Shown: one piece after another, positions 5,046 to 7,388 of the stretch
Layout of the letters: every line of letters starts with the position of its first letter
Numbering within the stretch: the stretch's first letter is position 1
From: JBIIJL01 sp044233795
Lineage (GTDB): Bacteria; Pseudomonadota; Gammaproteobacteria; Legionellales; Legionellaceae
Reading direction: 5' to 3'
Assembly: GCA_044233795.1 (NCBI GenBank)
Contig: JBIIJL010000092.1
Coordinates: 1-7,388 of the forward strand
Length of the DNA stretch: 7,388 nt
Translations under genes and position numbers: made by a program
The notes under the pieces: model-generated
Seen by the model: only the letters and a program-made list of their open reading frames with translations
What the model was told of the DNA's origin: nothing
The model's database searches: none

Positions 5046-6968
5046 TTATAGCTCTTCATTTTTCCTCTGCTCTTCTAACCATTGTTGACCCTTTTTTGTT
5101 AGAACATACGCTTGTTCAGGGTGATTGATCACCTCTGGGTATAAATAATTAATGAGGCCTTCTTTGCGCATAGGGGTTAAATGCCCCGTTTTTAATGCAG
5201 TAACTTTTCTTTTTAAAAGATTGGCTATTTTTTCTGCTGAATAAGGGTGCTGGAGACACAATTCTAAAATGATTGGCCACAATTGAGCTTTGCGTGCCCG
5301 TGGTGTTAATGCATCAATGGCTTTTTTTAGGGGGCTGGAGAGCTCACTTGTATTTGAGTCAAGGTCACTTGTATATGGGGTGAAGTCACTCGTATTTGAC
5401 TCGAGGTCACTTGTATATGGGGTGAGGTCACTCGTATTTGCAACGGGATCTAACAATGTCATTTGAAATTGTTTGGTTGGTTTGTAATAGGAAGTTGAAC
5501 CACTGCCTCCTTTTTCAATGAGGTGATGTTGTTGCCAAAGGCGGCGTAATACTTGACTCGCGGCAAGTGTATCTAAATCAGTAACAGCACGTAGAGCAGC
5601 ATTATCGATCGCACGCATCTCTTTAACCAGAACCAAGGCTTTGGCTTCATCATCACTTAGATTTAAATGATTAAACTGTTGCAACCACTGCAATTGCTCT
5701 TCGCCCATTAGTTGGTGCAACAGAAATGTTGCAGTAAATTGATTACTCTCCCTGTTCGATACAAAAACAGGCTTTGTTAGTCCTGCCTGTTGTAATAGTC
5801 GTTGCATAGTACGAATACCTGTACCCTTCGTTTCTGCAAAATCCAGATCATAAAGAACTGCCGCAAGAATAGGATTACGCAACTGTGATCTTGTATTGTC
5901 TATGTCATTTAATGGTTTTAAAGAGTATCCAGGATTATGAATTTCTAAACGATTGCGATAACGCGCAACAATAATCGGTTAGTGCACGCTATAATCACGA
6001 TGCATCACTGCGTTCACAATCGCCTCACGAATTACTTTTTGTGGTAAGAGAGGCTGATCCGAGCGTTGAAGATTGCCTTCCTCCAGTCGAAAATGATAGG
6101 GCATCTCATCCAGAATTACATTTTCAAGCTTATAAATCAGCCTGATTAATGGTTCACGAAGATCGATTGAATATTGGAAACGCTGTTCTGGATTTTCAAC
6201 CCACTCCGTGCCTTGGATGCGAACATAATCTATACGCACCATGGGTAATAGTCGTCTTAAGGACGATACCTTGCCAAATAGCAGCAAACCAGCAATATTC
6301 GGGATGGGAAGCACGGGCGACTTCGTCAACAAACGCATAGAACACAACATATTCACATCGTCCGACTGCAATTCCTCAGCATGTGATTTTACTTGCGCGC
6401 GTAGCTTACGATATAAAGCAATGGCACTCAAATCGAGATCATCATATTCTGCATCATCAAAAGTAATTTGCTCATAGCTTTTGCCAGAGCGAGCTAACAG
6501 AATTGGCTCTAATTCTCGTTCGGTACATTCATAATCACCATTAGCCCCTCGGCGCCAAACACCTGTCTTGCGCTTATTGTGTTTATCAGGTTTTCCGATA
6601 AAACGGCAGGGTTTTGCACTAGAATCGAATTCATGGACAAAAATACCAATGAGCGATTTACCTTCTATCTTTGTGTGCTTGCATTCGATGGTAACGGGAT
6701 GTTCGAATTGATTACGGCAGTTATTTTGCAGATCACCCAAGAGTTTATCAACATTCTCAATGCCAGTTACCCAAAATGTGTCATGTTGGAGATCAGGTTC
6801 TGAAATGCCAAGAAGTAACCATCCACCTTTTAACCCAGGCTCATTAGCAAACGCACAGATAGTTTGCATAACAGAAGGCCCGATCTCGTTGGCTTGCTTA
6901 GCCTCAATACGCGGAGACTCACCTAATTGCACCAATGAGTCAAAGACCTGTTGAATAGACCAAGACAT
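5046..6968 (-). pseudogene. AlbA_2 (Schlafen-like) DNA-binding, GHKL-ATPase, winged-helix protein, split by a TAA
   Basis: One 640-codon reading frame is interrupted at codon 330 by TAA (5979-5981). Start: ATG 6966-6968 with GAGGAG at 6979-6984, preferred over the GTG at 6986, which overlaps that site. Domains by residue: AlbA_2 at about 16-150 (ESPRIEAKQANEIG, CAFANEPGLKGGWLLLGI); a GHKL-type ATPase at about 300-400 with N-box REAIVNAVMHRDY just before the stop and glycine box ETKGTGIRTM near 379-388; a tandem-repeat linker at 508-542; and a C-terminal winged helix at about 555-635. After the stop the frame continues with PIIVARYRNRLEIHNPGYS, exactly where the family continues after HRDY. 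A glutamine CAA is expected, so one C-to-T change explains the break. These proteins are often called transcriptional regulators, and some sit in defence islands. The function here is unknown, and the two halves could only work by readthrough or reassembly. Confidence 0.8.
5343..5447 (-). repeat. Five 21-bp tandem repeats coding for TSDL heptads
   Basis: Five units of 21 bp run without interruption (5343, 5364, 5385, 5406 and 5427 as unit starts). Each codes for seven residues of the pattern x-x-T-S-D/E-L/F-x, such as PYTSDLE and SNTSDFT. Units 2 and 4 are nearly identical and units 3 and 5 resemble each other, so the higher-order period is 42 bp. The array forms a hydrophilic linker between ATPase and winged helix. 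It keeps frame by its length, so copy number could vary without breaking the gene. Confidence 0.85.
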
Positions 6969-6982
6969 TAAAATAGAGCTCC

Positions 6983-7054
6983 TCACAATTTAAACTTTAT
7001 CCCACTACCATCAAGAGCACGGATCGTTACGACCAGTTCTGAAGGATTGAGCAC
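6983..7054 (-). CDS. Possible 23-residue ORF or fragment between the S24 tail and the AlbA_2 gene
   Basis: From GTG 7052-7054 the frame reads LNPSELVVTIRALDGSGIK, then FKL and TGA at 6983-6985, so its stop overlaps the binding site of the AlbA_2 gene. The frame is open a little further upstream, overlapping the S24 stop. It has no clear binding site. The residue composition looks protein-like, but the length makes chance likely. It could be the tail of an older gene or a leader coupled to the downstream gene. Confidence 0.2.
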   Translation of the reverse strand: MLNPSELVVTIRALDGSGIKFKL

Positions 7055-7065
7055 CTTAGCACATC

Positions 7066-7341
7066 TTATAAATATGTCCTTAAATTCCGAACTACCTTCC
7101 CAACAATCTCGGCCTGCACCGTTTCACTCACTTTAATATTCGGCCAATTATCATTCAAAGTCATCAACTCAAATTCAGACGATGTATAGGACAATTTTTT
7201 ATATTGGCAAATAATTACCCCCTGCTTTCCACTGATTTTAACAGCAACATAATCACCTGGCTCTGGCGATAAAGAAGGATCAATCATCTGAATCGCATAT
7301 CCCGCAGCAAACTCACGAATAAAATTCCCAGTATGGTTTGC
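7066..7341 (-). pseudogene. S24-peptidase (LexA/CI-type) repressor, C-terminal domain only
   Basis: The frame is open from just after a TAG (7342-7344) to TAA (7066-7068). The first ATG is at 7285-7287, giving 73 residues, but family-like sequence (TGNFIREFAAGYAIQ) starts earlier. DPSLSPEPGDYV holds the Ser nucleophile of S24 self-cleavage, and ICQYKKL provides the candidate Lys base. IVGKVVRNLR is the usual final strand. The N-terminal helix-turn-helix and the cleavage linker are absent, and no start codon lies between the TAG and the ATG, so this is most likely the truncated remains of a mobile-element repressor. In complete form it would bind an operator and be inactivated by RecA-stimulated self-cleavage after DNA damage. 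An intact version could exist only if the gene continued to the right in another frame, for which I see no sign. Confidence 0.6.
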
Positions 7342-7342
7342 C

Positions 7343-7370
7343 TAGACAATCAAGTATAATTTTTTGTCTA
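7343..7370. promoter_or_regulatory. Operator-like inverted repeat enclosing a TATAAT box
   Basis: TAGACAA (7343-7349) and TTGTCTA (7364-7370) are perfect 7-bp inverted arms with a 14-bp spacer. The spacer contains a consensus -10 box TATAAT (plus strand, 7355-7360). Read on the minus strand the same place gives TATACT. No convincing -35 is seen at the proper distance on either strand. A dyad that straddles a -10 box next to an S24-type repressor gene is what a self-regulated phage-type repressor operator looks like. A plus-strand transcript would leave the window at 7388. Confidence 0.45.
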
Positions 7371-7388
7371 TCAATAATATTTGTAACC

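Noticed and set aside
5343..5447. Possible CRISPR-like array because of regular repeats.
   Set aside because: The 21-bp units are directly tandem without spacers and code in frame for heptads.
6149..6954. Several plus-strand frames of 60-80 codons opposite the AlbA_2/ATPase gene.
   Set aside because: All overlap a clearly conserved minus-strand protein and lack start signals.

Overview
The window reads as an accessory region (genomic island) of a low-to-moderate GC gammaproteobacterium, most likely Legionella or a close relative. This rests on recognisable protein styles (a PAS-LuxR regulator, a paired protein kinase and APH(6)-like kinase, an AlbA_2/GHKL ATPase, an S24 repressor tail) and on AT-rich spacers. 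No database search was possible, so the genus is an inference.

Layout. (1) Positions 1-1440 hold gene debris: an unrecognised minus-strand C-terminal fragment (86-319), then a plus-strand mosaic of a bacterial protein kinase and an APH(6)/streptomycin-kinase-like protein. Both kinases have lost their catalytic-loop regions (287-1440). (2) Positions 1454-1686 are the first copy of a 233-bp direct repeat; its first 57 bp are the 3' part of a tRNA-Arg(TCG) on the minus strand, a classic attachment-site scar. (3) Positions 1687-3307 hold a small intact cargo unit: a divergent pair of a cupin protein (minus) and a PAS-LuxR regulator (plus), followed by the 3' end of an ISL3-family insertion sequence that ends at 3304. 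(4) Positions 3308-3540 are the second, gap-free copy of the repeat (about nine bases in ten identical by eye). (5) Positions 3519-5006 hold a minus-strand operon of two exported proteins: a SleB-like cell-wall-hydrolase/effector-type protein, then a small partner with a signal peptide. Each carries a one-base disruption in a homopolymer. (6) Positions 5046-6968 hold a 640-codon AlbA_2 plus GHKL-ATPase plus winged-helix gene, broken by one in-frame TAA and carrying five 21-bp tandem repeats. (7) Positions 7066-7341 hold the C-terminal half of an S24 (LexA/CI-type) repressor, next to an operator-like inverted repeat with a perfect TATAAT inside it (7343-7370).

How it fits together. Two identically oriented tRNA-Arg 3' ends, each followed by the same element end, indicate repeated site-specific insertion at one tRNA gene (tandem accretion). 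The unit between them, about 1.85 kb, has no integrase of its own. The geometry predicts that the intact tRNA-Arg and the integrase lie to the right of 7388. Apart from the cupin/LuxR pair, almost every gene here is broken (deletion, nonsense, one-base shift or N-terminal loss), as expected of a decaying island. The two homopolymer shifts could instead be sequencing errors. The most interesting candidate system is the exported hydrolase with its small exported partner, which looks like an effector/immunity-type pair.
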